This document shows positions 13,053 to 13,639 of a DNA stretch of 13,639 nucleotides, piece after piece. The stretch is taken from contig JAFXWT010000351.1 of assembly GCA_017542695.1 (NCBI GenBank), positions 1 through 13,639 of the forward strand, written 5' to 3'. Position numbers and translations under genes: made by a program. The stretch's first letter is position 1; each line of letters opens with the position of its first letter. A model generated the notes under the pieces. The model searched no databases and was not told the DNA's origin. It saw nothing but the letters and a program-made list of their open reading frames with translations. This DNA is from Clostridia bacterium. GTDB lineage: Bacteria > Bacillota_A > Clostridia > Oscillospirales > CAG-272.

Positions 13053-13639
13053 TCACGCCTTTTTCACGATATCCGTAAGCTTTTCAAAATTTTCTTCCAT
13101 CAGCTCGACCATTCTCATCTGCGTGTGAGCTCTGTCGAGGTTCTGCCCGTCGCGGCTCGTGTGGAAATACGTGTCGCCCTCAAGATAGTCCGTAAGGAAG
13201 CGCATACCGCACTCGTACGTCATCAGTATAGCACCCCAAAGCAGATTGTCGCGCTCGATCTTTGTGATCTTGCCAAATCCGCCGATATACCCCTTCACGT
13301 ATGCCTCGAACAACTCTGTCGAAAATCCGACGCGCGAGGTGTCCGGCTCATCCTCGGCGGCGGTGTTGCATCCGAAACGGATGCTGTCGCCGAAGTCGTA
13401 GCAAATACTGCCGGGCATAACGGTGTCGAGGTCGATTATCGAGATCGCTTCTCCCGTTTCCTTGGAAAAAAGGATGTTGTTCAGCTTCGTGTCGTTGTGA
13501 GTCACTCTCATCGGCATTGCGCCGCTTTCAAGAAGCGACGTTATCTTTGAGCAGTAATCGCGGCGCGAAATGAAGAATCTGATCTCGCGGCGCTCACTCG
13601 CGGCTCTGCCGCAAACATCCTTTTCGAGCGCGCGCTCGA
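13053..13639 (-). CDS. APH/choline-kinase-fold sugar phosphotransferase (NahK-like), 5' end cut by window edge
   Basis: C-terminal 195 codons of a kinase of the aminoglycoside phosphotransferase fold; the frame is open to base 13639, so the N-terminal ATP-binding lobe is outside. It shows the catalytic loop VTHNDTKLNNILF (Asp of HND), the Mg-binding IIDLDTVMPG, YDFGDSIRFG, and a C-terminal region ending RFLTDYLEGDTYFHTSR and NLDRAHTQMRMVELME. These blocks resemble N-acetylhexosamine 1-kinase (NahK) and related phosphotransferase-family proteins rather than antibiotic-resistance kinases. The position 2 bases before nagB supports an amino-sugar substrate. An internal ATG at 13517 is not the start, because the conserved fold continues upstream. 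The substrate is inferred. Confidence 0.82.
   Translation of the reverse strand, partial: ERALEKDVCGRAASERREIRFFISRRDYCSKITSLLESGAMPMRVTHNDTKLNNILFSKETGEAISIIDLDTVMPGSICYDFGDSIRFGCNTAAEDEPDTSRVGFSTELFEAYVKGYIGGFGKITKIERDNLLWGAILMTYECGMRFLTDYLEGDTYFHTSRDGQNLDRAHTQMRMVELMEENFEKLTDIVKKA

Noticed and set aside
1..13639. Mobile elements, CRISPR arrays, tRNA or rRNA genes
   Set aside because: Scanned by eye for direct-repeat arrays, transposase-like proteins and conserved RNA segments; none seen.

Overview
The window looks like chromosomal DNA of a low-to-mid-GC Bacillota, most likely a gut-type Clostridia lineage. The support is a GlgC/GlgD pair, a UPF0371 gene beside an E2-like acyltransferase-fold gene, a QueT transporter behind a preQ1 riboswitch, strong AAGGAG-type ribosome sites and TTGACA/TATAAT promoters with TGn extensions. 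No phage, transposon, CRISPR, tRNA or rRNA is visible. Genes are tightly packed and no gap between genes exceeds about 185 bases. The assignment to Clostridia is inference from gene content.

Layout from left to right. (1) 1-5817, minus strand: glycogen operon glgC-glgD-glgA-glgP, transcribed right to left from a clear promoter at 5790-5817. GlgC makes ADP-glucose, GlgD is its non-catalytic partner, GlgA builds the alpha-1,4 chain, and GlgP (cut by the left edge) releases glucose-1-phosphate. No branching enzyme lies between the promoter and glgC. (2) 5837-9010, minus strand: a four-gene operon of a Crp/Fnr-family regulator, a NitT/TauT-type lipoprotein, a permease and a short ATPase. All neighbours overlap by 4-8 bases. 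It has its own promoter, a possible operator in the leader and a terminator at 5837-5866. (3) 9064-11590, plus strand: a divergent two-gene operon of a UPF0371 (DUF1846) protein and a lone E2-like (CAT-fold) domain protein lacking the expected catalytic His. Its promoter is overlaid by two perfect inverted TGTCGAA sequences that match Spo0A boxes. A perfectly symmetric terminator at 11563-11590 separates it from the convergent next gene. (4) 11632-12299, minus strand: queT with its own promoter and a preQ1-I-like riboswitch carrying an extra small hairpin. (5) 12309-13639, minus strand: nagB preceded by a sugar-kinase-like phosphotransferase (cut by the right edge), probably amino-sugar catabolism, closed by a terminator.

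Together the genes cover carbon storage, amino-sugar entry into glycolysis, uptake of an unknown small substrate under a dedicated Crp-like regulator, and salvage of a queuosine precursor. The least explained part is the UPF0371/E2-like operon with its palindromic, possibly Spo0A-controlled promoter. It is the best candidate for undescribed biology here.
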